Translations under genes and position numbers: made by a program
Notes under the pieces: model-generated
The model's input: the letters and a program-made list of their open reading frames with translations, nothing else
Database searches by the model: none
Told to the model about the DNA's origin: nothing
Source: Pseudofabraea citricarpa
Taxonomy: Eukaryota; Ascomycota; Leotiomycetes; Helotiales; Dermateaceae
Direction: 5' to 3'
DNA: 64,000 bases
Assembly (NCBI GenBank): GCA_029641185.1
Contig: JAPWGK010000015.1
Span: 1,116,001 to 1,180,000 of the forward strand
In this document: positions 37,260-47,800 of the stretch, piece by piece
Layout of the letters: every line of letters starts with the position of its first letter
Numbering within the stretch: position 1 is the first letter of the stretch

Positions 37260-37350
37260 GCGGCTTTAGCTCACTTGGGAGAGCGCCAGACTGAAGTCAA
37301 CTTCAGAGATGATTATCTGGAGGCACTGTGTTCGATCCACAGAAGCCGCA
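37260..37350 (+). tRNA. tRNA-Phe (anticodon GAA) with an 18-bp intron
   Basis: A complete cloverleaf can be drawn. The acceptor stem GCGGCTT pairs with AAGCCGC, discriminator A. The D arm is GCTC...GAGC. The anticodon stem CCAGA pairs with TCTGG, with GAA at 37293-37295. The T arm is CTGTG-TTCGATC-CACAG. The intron (37297-37314) sits one base 3' of the anticodon, the canonical position, leaving a 73-nt mature tRNA. A T run at about 37391-37396 can serve as the RNA polymerase III terminator. It delivers phenylalanine in cytosolic translation. Confidence 0.95.
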
Positions 37351-40010
37351 AACAACTGCGAATCATGGTACACCATGATTAACGAACACCTCTTTTTGCT
37401 TCTGCTTCCTTCATGTAGATTGCTGAGCGTACAATTGATTTCTCTTTTTGATCACGGTCGATGAATAATAGTGGGCCTTTCTTTAGCCGAGTGTGGGGTT
37501 GCTGGAGGGGAGATGGTTGTCGGCTCGGTCGCATCAATCAGTAGGCGAACATGAATGATTAACCTGCGCTTTTGATGACTGATTACATATTTTCTTCACT
37601 TTTAATCTTCTGGGCTTGGGCTGGCTAGAATTCTGATTGCAGATACTACGGTGAGCCCCTGAGTCAACGATTCAGTTTGGCATGATGGTGCGGTGAATCT
37701 ATGAAATATGAAGTTGCGAGTACGGTTATCTTTTAGTATATATAACAGCTCACTTCTTTATATGAAGATATAGTTTACTATTGATTCTTCTAAGGCGCTG
37801 CAACTTCTAAATACGCCATACTAGTTGGTTGGTGACAGGTTCCTTTACAATAGCTCAAATCGTAGCTTGTTGGTAGGATCTATTATAAACCACCTAGGTA
37901 CTAGCTAGGTATATGGATGTGAACAACCCTGATCATTCCATATTGTGTCTAAAATACTTGACGGGATGTATGTGCCTAGTGAACTATATAAGATTCTAAA
38001 TTAAATGCTAATGCAGCCTCACCAAGAATCATAGCATAGCCAAACGTATAATTGTGGTAAACAGCATATATAACTGCGTACCACAACACGAAATCACAAC
38101 ACATCCAGTGGCATTAAGTCGCCGAACTAATTTATCGCTTTAGTGAAGGCTATTGTCTCCAAAATGGTTATCATTTAATACCACCTACATCATTAGGCAC
38201 TCGTGCTGCTGAGCTCTATTATTGTGTTTGAAGTATAAATTACTCATATTTAGCTCTACATCGCTTCTGCATGTTGTATATCAAACTTTTGCCCATGGAA
38301 CTGGGAAGAGGTACGTTGATATCATATAAATTAAGGCTGGAGTTCAAGGTAGAACTCAGCTAGAAGTCTTAATTTAGAGAGCAACTGTTATATTCAAACT
38401 GCCTCTGCAGACGTCGAATATTTGCAATTTTTTTAAAAAAAAGGCAACCCGCAGCAGAGAAGAAGCCTAGATTCAAAAAGTCAGAACAGCTCGAGCCCTT
38501 GCTTGAACCTTCCGAAAGTCCACGCTACCCAAGCCTTAAATTGTGCAATGTATCGTGTGGTGCATCTGAAGAAAATGATTGTGGCATGGAGCTACCGTCT
38601 CACAACCTAAGAAAAGGGCTGCTAGGCCATGCCTACCTTTTCTCGCATTATGTCGCAATGTATCCAAGGCCAATGGATATCTCGAGTACATTCCTTCCTT
38701 CCCCAACCGAGGACTTTATTGGAGATAGCTCGCATGTCAATCATTACTCTGGGTCCCACCTAAAATCTCCCAAGATTGACAACGATGAGAACACGCAAAG
38801 TACATGAGATTGACAACAACCACAATGGTGACTTTTCCAGCAAGGATGGCGTCAAGAGAAGAAACCGACTCGTTGGGAACAGAGCTAGCTCGCTTGAGTG
38901 CTTCGCCGTCGCTTGTCTGCGCCTGCGGTAGGCTCGACCTCGCCAAGCAGAAAAAAACTGGACAGTCCCGAAACGCCAAGTACCATCTTGGCACTTGGCA
39001 CTCAAAATAACTTTCAATTCAAAACAAGCAACTTTGGATGCCAGCAGAGAACAAGAGATCGAGTTCGTACCAGCTTCCAGTGGCCGCTCAACCGAGATAT
39101 ACTTCGCACCTCAATAATGCCGTCGCTAAAGAGCTGAATAAATCAAGGCGACTAGAAGAGCTGGGTGCTTGCAGGGCATCGGATCCACGGGTCCAGACAT
39201 TGCCTTATCCTTCGGGCAACGCATCGTCCCTTCTATGCTCATTCTGTGGTGGCTGCTGTGCTCTATCAACTTGTCAGCTCACAAAGTCAAGCTTCTGTCA
39301 AGCTCCCCAAGATACATCTCTGTGAACCTTCGTCTGAAAGTTTCGGCGTTTCATCCGATACCAACAACCCCGTTCCTGGCCTCCCGCCTCCAGCCCCGCA
39401 TATCTGCGTACTCCACCCCTGGCCCAGGATATATATTACAGGTACGTATGCCATACCTTACCAATCAATGGTGAGATGGGGCGCCGTCGGCAGCTTTTAG
39501 CTGTGGTGGGTGCATCGTCCACTTCGAGATGATGATCTACTTGGTACATCCCGAAGCAGCTCATCCACAGATATATAGGGCCAAGAGCCCGCCCATGGGT
39601 TTATATTACAGGGACCGAGTCCTCTAATTTGTTTCTACCGAGTCGATGGCGACACCGGGCCATGGAAGGGCATCGATTGGACAGCCCAGTTTCAATTTGA
39701 TGCTGTCTACTGATGACGCGGTTTTAGCATGCCACTTGCCTCCAAGCATGTTCTCCTGCGTGGGGAACATGTCACTGATCTCAGCCATGTGGCTCTGGCT
39801 CTCTCGGCCCATGGCCAGTCTGCAAGTGGTCTTGTCGGCGGCGGCATACGATGAAGCTTGTCGCCAATCTCATTGCCAGATGTATATAAGAACAACAGAA
39901 TCCTTTCTTCTTACTCCCTCACCCAACCTCATCAGGCTTGTCTTTCCTTTCTAATCAACTATCTTCTCACAATATCTCCACACTCTTTTTCCAAACTACA
40001 AACTTTCACC
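37351..40010. other. intergenic with pectate lyase promoter at right
   Basis: 37.4-38.5 kb is AT-rich and empty. 38.5-39.5 kb has several overlapping open frames without protein-like features. The last 500 bp form the pectate lyase promoter. No RNA gene was seen. Confidence 0.5.
39881..39890 (+). promoter_or_regulatory. TATA box of the pectate lyase gene
   Basis: A TATATAAG core lies about 125 bp upstream of the ATG at 40011, followed by a pyrimidine-rich and CAACTATC/TTTCACC leader. The spacing fits a strongly inducible fungal promoter. Confidence 0.6.
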
Positions 40011-41049
40011 ATGAAGTTCACTCCATTCGTTTCGAGCCTGGTTGCTGTTTTACCCGCTGTTCTAGCTGCTCCCACACCCACTCAGCACGAAGTTGCTGCT
40101 CGCGCCGACATTGTGAAGCGTGCAACTATCACCGACGCTTGTGATATCGGATACGCTTCAGGAACCACTGGAGGTGCTGGGGGAACCACCACCACCGTTT
40201 CTTCGTATGCTGAATTCTCAGCTGCTGCCAGCGCCGATGGTGCCAAGATTATTGTCGTTTCCGGGCCCATTGAGCAGACTGGGAAGCAAGTCAAGGTCAC
40301 TAGCGACACCACTATCGTTGGTGCCGACTCCAGCGCCGTTCTCACCGGTTTTGGTCTCATGATCAAGGAGCAAGACAACGTTATTATTCGTAACCTTGGT
40401 GTTGCAAAGGTCCTCGCCGAGAACGGTGATGCTATTGCCGTCCGTATGTGCTTCACAATCCCCACGGCTCAATGCAAATGCTAACTGATCATTTTTAGAA
40501 CTATCCACCAACGTCTGGATCGATCACGTGGATGTTTCCTCTGACAGAGACCATGATAAGGATTTCTATGATGGTCTCATTGATCTTACTCACGCTGCAG
40601 ACAGCGTCACCATCTCCAACTCGTATATCCATGACCATTGGAAGGCATCCCTGGTAGGCCACAGTGACAGCAACTCTGCTGAGGATACTGGATTCCTCCA
40701 CGTCACTTATGCCAACAACTTCTTCGAGAACATCAACTCTCGTGGACCTTCTTTCCGTTTCGGCACTGGCCATCTCTTCAACAACTACTACAACGCTGTC
40801 AGTGACGGAATCAACACCCGCCAGGGCGCCCAGCTCTTGGTCGAGTCCAACGTCTTCGTTGACTCCAAGAAGCCTCTCTACAGCACCGACGAGGGATTCG
40901 CCGTTGCCAACGATAACGACTTCGGCTCTGGAACAAACGCTGCTCCAACTGGCACTTTGACCTCCGTCCCATACACCTACACTGCGCTCGGAAGCGCAAG
41001 TGTCAAGGCCGCAGTCGTTGGTACTGCTGGTCAAACCCTCAGCTTCTAA
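40011..41049 (+). CDS. secreted pectate lyase, polysaccharide lyase family 1
   Basis: Exons 40011-40443 and 40499-41049 are joined by a 55-bp intron and give 327 residues. A signal peptide (MKFTPFVSSLVAVLPAVLAA) is followed by a short propeptide ending in a KR dibasic site (about residues 41-42). The PL1 right-handed beta-helix shows TTIVGADSSAVLTGFG, NVIIRNLGV, VWIDHVDVSSDRDHDKDFYD (calcium-binding acidic residues) and SYIHDHWKASLVGHSD. RGPSFRFGTGHLFNNYY carries the conserved arginines. Such enzymes cleave polygalacturonate by beta-elimination outside the cell, releasing unsaturated oligomers. Full family length with all key blocks; it looks functional and points to growth on plant material. 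Confidence 0.93.
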
Positions 41050-41445
41050 ATGAAGATGAGATAGTGTGCAAGGTGTTGCACAACATTCACAGTGTGGAAG
41101 CGCCAACAGTCGCGTAAATTCTTGTATATAACTTATTCGGGTCTGGTTGCCTAAAAGAATAGAGAGCGTTTTGATTCTCCGTGTCTACCCCTTCTTGATC
41201 GATTGACTGATTGACCGCTGTTCCTCTCCCGCTCTTGTGCCATTTTGTAGGTACGTTTCCTTGAAGCCAGTGGGGGCCAATGTCTGACCTGAGGCGGCTG
41301 CAGACATGCGGTTCTCGCTTGTTTTCGATCCTCAGATGGAAGGTTCGCGAAACGGTCGCAAACACCAGATGATGCTCTTTTCAGACGACATCTCGAGCAT
41401 CAAAGTCCAAGCTCGCATACCTCTTGGCTTAGTTCGCCTACCAAA
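41050..41445. other. intergenic, no gene recognised
   Basis: 3' flank of the pectate lyase gene and promoter of the GrpB-family gene. Nothing else was seen. Confidence 0.55.
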
Positions 41446-42027
41446 ATGAAAGTCACTCTTGAACCTTATGATCCGGCATGGGTCACCGAGTTCAACATGA
41501 TTAAAAAGTCCCTCGAGGAGGCGCTCGTAGGGGTTCCTTATGTCTCGATTGAGCATGTTGGCAGCACAGCGATCCCCGGCTTGGTTGCCAAGCCCGTCAT
41601 CGACGTGGATATAATTGTTACCCGGGAGACACTGCCCGCTGTCCGGCAGGCACTCGTGCACGCAGGGTATTTCGATTGCGGAGAGATGAACGTTCCCGGT
41701 CGATATGCCTTCCGTCAGCCTGGCTATGGCCAGCTCGACGCCGCTTGGGGGAGCAGTGCGAAAGAAAGCAGCGAGTTGCGGAGGAATACATACGCCATGA
41801 TCGAGGGGTGCTCGGCACTACGAAACCACCTGGATCTGAAGCGGATGCTGTTGACGGATGTGGACCTCAGAGAAGAGTATAAGCTGGTGAAGAAAGAGTT
41901 GGCGGAGCGAGAGTTCAATCATATTGGCGATTATGTCCGAGGGAAAAATGCCATTCTCTGGAAGATACTGCGGCGCGCGGGCTGGAGCGAGGAGGACCTG
42001 GAGGAGGTGAAGAAAGCCAACAGCTAG
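41446..42027 (+). CDS. GrpB/UPF0157-family protein
   Basis: A single exon of 193 residues. It shows the GrpB (UPF0157) hallmarks: EPYDPAWVTEFNMIK at the start, SIEHVGSTAIPGLVAKPVID, then DVDIIV, and a C-terminal helical part with LRNHLDLKRMLL, EFNHIGDYVRGKNAILWKI and RRAGWSEEDLE. The HVGSTAIPGL...DIDI pattern places it in the nucleotidyltransferase-like fold seen also in the N-terminal region of some bacterial CoaE fusions. The biochemical role in fungi is not established. The family is common in bacteria and patchy in fungi, which may reflect old transfer. The ATG has an AAA context just before it; length is normal for the family. Confidence 0.85.
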   Translation: MKVTLEPYDPAWVTEFNMIKKSLEEALVGVPYVSIEHVGSTAIPGLVAKPVIDVDIIVTRETLPAVRQALVHAGYFDCGEMNVPGRYAFRQPGYGQLDAAWGSSAKESSELRRNTYAMIEGCSALRNHLDLKRMLLTDVDLREEYKLVKKELAEREFNHIGDYVRGKNAILWKILRRAGWSEEDLEEVKKANS

Positions 42028-42530
42028 AGAGATGCAGAGATGGAGAGATTGAAAGATTGAAAGATTGAGAGTTGCTGCTGCTGGTCGAGTCTTCAATGAT
42101 AAACAGAGCCCCGCGTCTGACCCGTCGTCACGTGAATAGATGGACTGTGCTTGTGCTATCCTTCCTGACTAGCGAGCCCGTGACCGTGAGCCCGTGAGCC
42201 CGTAGCATCCGCGGAACCCCGGTGCAGAGTTTAAGAGCTCGAGCATTCCACTTCACGTCATCCCCTCAATCCTTTCCTTCTCATCCCAATGCTTCTCACG
42301 GCACAATGGGCTCTTGATATCTGCTACATTCCATCGGTTCCCCTGGGTTTCCTGTTCCAACCACTTTTTGTCAACGGCGCCAAGTCTATATGAAAAATGA
42401 TCAACGGCGCACCATTCGCCAGCCTGTAAAGCACATGTAATTTTTTACACCAATTTCTTTTTTGGATATAATATTTCCAAACCCCGGGTGGGAAGTTACA
42501 TTGCTCGTTGCCGAGGGCTCTGTGAAAATC
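42028..42530. other. intergenic, no gene recognised
   Basis: It starts with short iterations of GAGATTGAAAGATT (about 42030-42070), followed by the promoter of the next gene. An in-frame upstream ATG at 42462 would add 23 residues to that protein. Confidence 0.5.
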
Positions 42531-43955
42531 ATGTCTACTGGGTCAGCTGAGTCTCCAACGAAGCCTGGCTTCAAAGCTCGCTTTGCAAATGCTCTCAGGT
42601 CAAAATCATCACGCTCTCGTCTGAGGAAGCCCATGCCATCATCCTATGCTGAAGATTTTGTCAAGGAGGAGAATTTGAAAGAGTTGAGTGCCTTGCAAGC
42701 TCATCGAGAGAAGTACAAGCATGTGGCGATTGATACTCAAAGAGGAGAGCGGCGGGATGAAGCGACTACAATAATGCACACTCTCGGTCATCGCGAGTCC
42801 TTTGATTCCTTCAAAGATCTCCAGGCTCAGTTGAATGAGAGGAGAGTGCCTGGGGAGCGTCTTATTGCCAGTTTGTCGCCAGCCCTTTGGAGGAGAATTG
42901 TGGGTTTTCTGGATCTCGTTGACGCAGCAAATCTTTGCTTGTCAAACAAGGCATTCCGCCGACTGCTTGGCTCAGAGCCCTGGGATTCCTTGAGACAGCC
43001 CGAACACGTCCAGGACAGGATTAATTTTCTCGTGCCAATGGACAAGTCTCTCCCAAACCACCTTTTCTGCTTTCCATGTGCTACCTACCATATACGCACA
43101 CAATGTGGCGAGGAGCGTCTGAAGGGACCGACGGTTCTCAATCCTCTGTTCAAGTGTGAAAATGCCTTCAGCAAAGCGCCGCAGACAAGACTCACACCCG
43201 GCCGAACGTTCCCGCTCGGATTCCTGCAGCTAGCATTGCGTGCAAATCAATATGGCAAACAGTATGGCGTTACAGCTGATTCGCTATCTCGACGCTGGAA
43301 GCAAGGCGAGTGGTCACATGCTACACGATACCTTATTTCCGATGGCCACTTTCTGTTACGTGTCGTCAGCACATGCTTTGTCACCCCAGCAATGCCATTA
43401 GTCGCAAAGCGCTTCCTCTTATACTCCCGAGAAGACTATACGCCATACTTCTCTGTGTGCGCGCATTGGAGGGACGGGGAGCTAATGAACGTATGCAAGT
43501 GTGCCATGGACCATATTCCTAGTCCAAAGCATGAAGGTGGGCCTGCAGCAATCGGATCGAAAGTCAAAGGTCGTCTGATGTCCCAACCCTATAGCCATAA
43601 CACCATCGTGGGTCTGTGTGGGAATTGTCGACCGATGCGTAGATGCCCCGAGTGCCCTACAGAATACCTTGTCGAGATCAAGCTTGTCGAGGATAGGACG
43701 GATAACTCCTTCAAGCGGGCTATTGCTGTGACAAGATGGAGCGATTTAGGTGATGAGAAATCACCGTTGTCGGGTGAGTGGGCTGCTTGTAATGGAGATT
43801 TGATGGAATACGATTCGTTTGGCAAGGTTGGCCACCGTACCATCTCAGGCGTATTTGAGTCGCATTATACCGATGATCACATACCTGGACAACGGCTTCT
43901 ATCACTCAACCCGAAAAATGAGAAGCTCGGTGAAGCTGGGCATGGTTGGTACTGA
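42531..43955 (+). CDS. F-box-like protein, fungal type
   Basis: A single exon of 474 residues from the ATG at 42531. An F-box-like segment lies at about 110-150 (LSPALWRRIVGFLDLVDAAN, then LCLSNKAFRRLLG). A Cys-containing region follows (FCFPCATYH), along with a C-terminal cysteine cluster (LCGNCRPMRRCPECPTEY) that could bind zinc. This arrangement, an N-terminal F-box and a CPxC-type region in an intronless protein of 400-500 residues, is common among expanded fungal F-box families. F-box proteins connect substrates to SCF ubiquitin ligases; the substrate here is unknown. The basic, Ser/Lys-rich N-terminus is probably disordered. Confidence 0.7.
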   Translation: MSTGSAESPTKPGFKARFANALRSKSSRSRLRKPMPSSYAEDFVKEENLKELSALQAHREKYKHVAIDTQRGERRDEATTIMHTLGHRESFDSFKDLQAQLNERRVPGERLIASLSPALWRRIVGFLDLVDAANLCLSNKAFRRLLGSEPWDSLRQPEHVQDRINFLVPMDKSLPNHLFCFPCATYHIRTQCGEERLKGPTVLNPLFKCENAFSKAPQTRLTPGRTFPLGFLQLALRANQYGKQYGVTADSLSRRWKQGEWSHATRYLISDGHFLLRVVSTCFVTPAMPLVAKRFLLYSREDYTPYFSVCAHWRDGELMNVCKCAMDHIPSPKHEGGPAAIGSKVKGRLMSQPYSHNTIVGLCGNCRPMRRCPECPTEYLVEIKLVEDRTDNSFKRAIAVTRWSDLGDEKSPLSGEWAACNGDLMEYDSFGKVGHRTISGVFESHYTDDHIPGQRLLSLNPKNEKLGEAGHGWY

Positions 43956-45191
43956 AAAGTAATTTGACAGGCGTACGTGGGAACGATGCTTTTGGAGATA
44001 TGGAAATACCAATGTATTTGAAATTTATCAAGCTAAGGCGTTTGAAATATCCGAGGAAAAGGGAAAATGAGAGGCAATATGGATGTTGACTTAAGAATGA
44101 AATCCTGATTATTTAATTGCTAGTTGCTCCTTCGTCCACATTGTAAAACAGTTGTAATATCAAACCCGAACTAGAACAGGAGTATTCCACAGTATTGTAT
44201 AGAATTAGGTTACAGTAGTCACTTTAAAGGCGATATCAAGACAACGACCACTAATTATTTTAAGGGATTATAATAACTTTCTCGAGCTAGTGGCACCATC
44301 ATTATCCACGAAGCTTTCAAAGCATCATACTATATGATGCACTAAACATCATCTGCAGCCGCCAATATGCCACCTAGACATCATATAAAGGCCAGGTAAT
44401 ATTTTTGGGTGCTGTGTTGACATTCTGTTCCTGCCTTCGATAGCAATCTTAACCGTGAAGATTTTCCGGCTTGTCAAAAAAGAAACAAACTCTCTCTTCC
44501 GCTTGCCGAATTTCAGAAGCAATCCACAGCAATTCTGAGAGGATTTCTCTATAAATATCATAAGACCCACCACATAGGTGTAGATTACACTGATTATTGC
44601 ACACCCAATTTCTCGAAGAGCCATAACTCTAATAAACACGTTTGAGCTTACTGCTATGAAATAAATATACATTTTATCCATTTGCCTTTCTCCGGTTGAC
44701 TAGAGCATGTATTTTGTCAGTCGCTGCTGAAGTATATATCTCTAATCTTAGCCCTAATTTCTGCCTGCAATACCATCGGCAAAAGTGGAGTTCTCTGTAC
44801 AGATTGATGTGTAGCATGGATAGCCAGATGATCAATGATGTCGCTAACCGAGTCCATTGGATAATATCCCACAATGTACTTCACCAACAGGTAGCCCATG
44901 CCTTCTCGTAATTCACTATTGAAGGCTAGTTCTCATCGTTTAACTCGAAGAGCACCAACAGGTAGCCCTTGCCCTCTCGTAATTCACTGCTGAAGGTTAG
45001 TTCTCGTCGCTTAACCTTTAGCCCATGCTCGCTTAACTTCGTTGTTTTGTTGAAGGGTACCACATCTTCCTCTTTCAATCCTACAACAACTACGCGCACA
45101 GATTGTAGATACCGCTATTCTCCTCTACATCAATTCGATCTTCTCAGGTGAGTGTGCAGAGAGTATCTGCTCTGTTAGCCATCTTAAAGGT
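43956..45191. other. AT-rich intergenic, with a tandem duplication
   Basis: 43.96-44.87 kb is AT-rich without convincing coding frames. It contains the duplicated 71-bp segment at 44882-45015 and the leader region of the next gene. An extra 5' exon of that gene is possible: TTCTCAG|GTGAGT at about 45142-45154. Confidence 0.5.
44882..45015. repeat. 71-bp period direct repeat, two copies
   Basis: Copy 1 (44882-44944) and copy 2 (44953-45015) each begin CACCAACAGGTAGCCC and end TTAAC, differing at a handful of positions, mostly C/T and A/G changes. They lie within 300 bp upstream of the start of the next gene. Confidence 0.88.
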
Positions 45192-46965
45192 ATGTTTCCT
45201 GAACTGTTCATTGCACCTACATCTCCTCGGCAGTCATCCGAACATCTAACAATATCTGCAACTTCTCAAGCACACAATCCTCCTCTACCTTATTATTCTC
45301 CTCTTCCTCCTCCTCCTCCTCCTCCCCCTACTCCTCTCCCCACTCCTCTTCCATGTCTCCATCATTCTCACCACCTCCGTCCTGGGCCTTCGTCATCTGC
45401 AAACACTAACAAACGCAAGAACTCAGATCAAATCAGCCCACAAGGGATAAGAGCAGGTATGTACAGTATTTCCTATAGCCTCCTGCAAAGGACCAACAGT
45501 TCCTTTGGGACGATTGGTCAAGACCAATCCACTCTATCGAACATCTCAAACGTCTTTACTTTACGTGTACATTCTCTTGCTTTCTCATTTATCCTTTCTT
45601 CTGCTATCAAGGATTAGCCTTTTTCTATTCCTCCTGCTCATATCTTCTTCTATCCTCACTGTTCATTGTTGACCGTACACGACATCTAACAGATCTTAGG
45701 GATGGAGCGAGTAAAGAAGACTACCGAGGAGGTTGCTGATCTACCTGATCAACATCAGGATACAGAGATCGGAATGTATTCAGGCCAGAAGCAGGGTACT
45801 GACCTACCTAATCAACTTCAAAATACCGAGGCCGAATCCAATCCAGGCCAGGAGCAGGGTGCTAAACAGAGACCCATGGCCGATCAAGAATTGATAGGCG
45901 GTTACCAGCAATTCTACAGCTTGAAATTGGCCAGAACAAGTGGTGGAGACATGTGGAAGCGACCTGAATGTCCAAAAAACGACATAGAAATGAAGAAGGT
46001 GGTTAAGAAAATTGTCGAGGCCATCAAGGACACTTCAAACGTCATCGATAAGCCGCTTGTCAATGGAAACGTGGCTCAGTCAGTGAAGAAGATAGCCGAG
46101 GGATATTACCCAGATATAGCTATTGAGATTGCTGCCTGGGAAATTGCCGTAAGTCTTTAAGAAGCTTAAAAATGCTTCCAGATTCGAAGAACTCATGATC
46201 GATTTCTAACTTTCACGTGTGCTATCAGGCGAATCTCACTTTTTCTTACTGTGGCGCCAAACTGATTGACGACCACCACGCAACGAAGAAGAAGGAGACC
46301 TTCGATACCTACCAGGAACATCTTGATGCCATTGTTAAGACTCTTCGTGTAAGCCTCAATTCCTTCACCTTTTTCTGAAGCCCAGAAGCTAACTCGTCAT
46401 AGGAATCAAAAGCTGCATGCAAGAATGTCTTAGACCCACCTTTTGTAGCCCGACTAGTTGAAGCTCCAGCAGCGGAGCTCCGAGTGAGTATCCGTCTATT
46501 ATTCTTATTGTTACAACACATTTTAACATAAGCTAGTCTAAGGTGGTGAATAAAATTATTAATACGAAACGCAACGAGCAGAATGCAGCAGGAGTAGCTG
46601 CTCTTAACCAAGGAAAGGTGCTTGAAGATGTGGGTCGGGTTAAGGAGTCGTCAGGGACACCTACAGCTACGGATGCAAGAGACGAGGCTCCAATGAAGGA
46701 TACTGGTACTCATCAATCTGATGGTACCTTCCCAATCACTCAAATGGAGACTATTGGTACTTCTCAATCTGATGGTACCTTCCTTCAAGGATACCAAGTC
46801 CCAACCACTCAAATGGAGACTATTGGTACTTCTCAATCTGATGGTACCTTACCCGAAGATGTTGCTGAAGGCTGGGAGGAAGGACTTGTTTCCAACGGAG
46901 GATACTATGGCTACGGTTTCGACCACTCCTCATATCCCGATGAGGGCTTGGAACCCCATTATTGA
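45192..46965 (+). CDS. multi-exon protein of unknown function with C-terminal repeats
   Basis: Five exons: 45192-45456, 45700-46148, 46229-46348, 46403-46483 and 46537-46965. All phases agree; total 447 residues. The N-terminus is Pro/Ser-rich (a run of about nine prolines encoded by CCT repeats). The middle block is conserved-looking and helical (GDMWKRPECPKNDIEMKKVV, DTSNVIDKPLVNGNVAQSV, YYPDIAIEIAAWEIA). A smaller Lys/Ala segment follows, then a C-terminal tail with repeated TQMETIGTSQSDGT units and a Gly/Tyr-rich end. I recall similar proteins in other filamentous ascomycetes but no function. The 243-bp first intron is unusually long for this window, and a start at the ATG at 45702 is the alternative. 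Confidence 0.65.
46737..46850 (+). repeat. intragenic direct repeat (45 bp, period 69 bp)
   Basis: Two identical 45-bp copies, 46737-46781 and 46806-46850, encode the TQMETIGTSQSDGT unit. A partial third copy lies just upstream (46701-46730). The period is a multiple of three, so the frame is kept and the copy number could vary between isolates. Confidence 0.92.
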
Positions 46966-47800
46966 GCCTTTGGAGCCGTCAAATTCTGAACTACCTGTGG
47001 TCGTTAGAACCTGCGGACTTTCTAAGTTTGTATGGGTGCCTGGGACCTGTTTTGATCTTGTTTTGTTAAGCACCCAGCCCTTGCTGTGCTGTGCTAGAAT
47101 CTTTGAGTTCCTTTTCTTACTTCAGTAGGCTTCGGCGCTGAAACGACGAAAAATCAAGAAACCATCTGTTTTTGTACTTGATAAGTCAAAGTCCCTAGAT
47201 AGAGACAAACGAATGAAACCATACTCCATGCTTGATTCTGTAAGTTGATTCTGTGAACATGAGACGAGCATTCATTATTATTTGATATGTCTTGGCAAAC
47301 TCGACCCCATATGGTAACAAAGTAAGTCTGCCACTTGGCTGGTGGCACGTCGGGTATATGCCGCAAATAAATAAATAAAAATAAACAAAATCCTAAAAAG
47401 CAAGTAAATCCTTTTGAGGTGTAAAACTACTTGCCAGGTCCTCGTCTGGTATATTTCTCATCCGCCATATACCGATTGGTTGTGCCGACGTGTATCCGCC
47501 CACTAGAGTTAAATGTTACCGGCAAGTAGAGGAGGTTGCGATTTCGGTGACGCGGCCAGTTCTCCTCATGCTCCTGCAGATCTACACACCGATGTGGGCA
47601 AGTGGACTGGTGGACTGGTGGACTGGTACAGTAAATTGGTAAATTGGCGTGCCCCCCGCATGCTATCTATCTATCTTATCAATCTGCTCAATCTGTTCAA
47701 TCTGTTGCTGCAAAATTTTCTAGACTTATCTCACTTGAGACTCCATCAAGAACGCCTATCGCTGGCATATCTGGAGTCGCTGTGAAAGGCTTCTTTCTCC
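46966..47800. other. intergenic, no gene recognised
   Basis: 3' flank of the repeat-bearing gene and leader of the ABC transporter locus. It includes short iterations GGACTGGT (about 47605-47630) and CAATCTGTT (47690-47705). Confidence 0.5.

Noticed and set aside
38499..39500. Several overlapping open frames of 80-111 codons upstream of the pectate lyase
   Set aside because: The frames overlap on one strand, lack start context and show no family features.
40501..41106. 201-codon minus-strand open frame
   Set aside because: Antisense shadow of pectate lyase exon 2, caused by strong codon bias.
41446..42027. Recent bacterial transfer of the GrpB-family gene
   Set aside because: The family also occurs in fungi, and nothing in the sequence or flanks marks a recent insertion. 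Transfer cannot be judged from this window.
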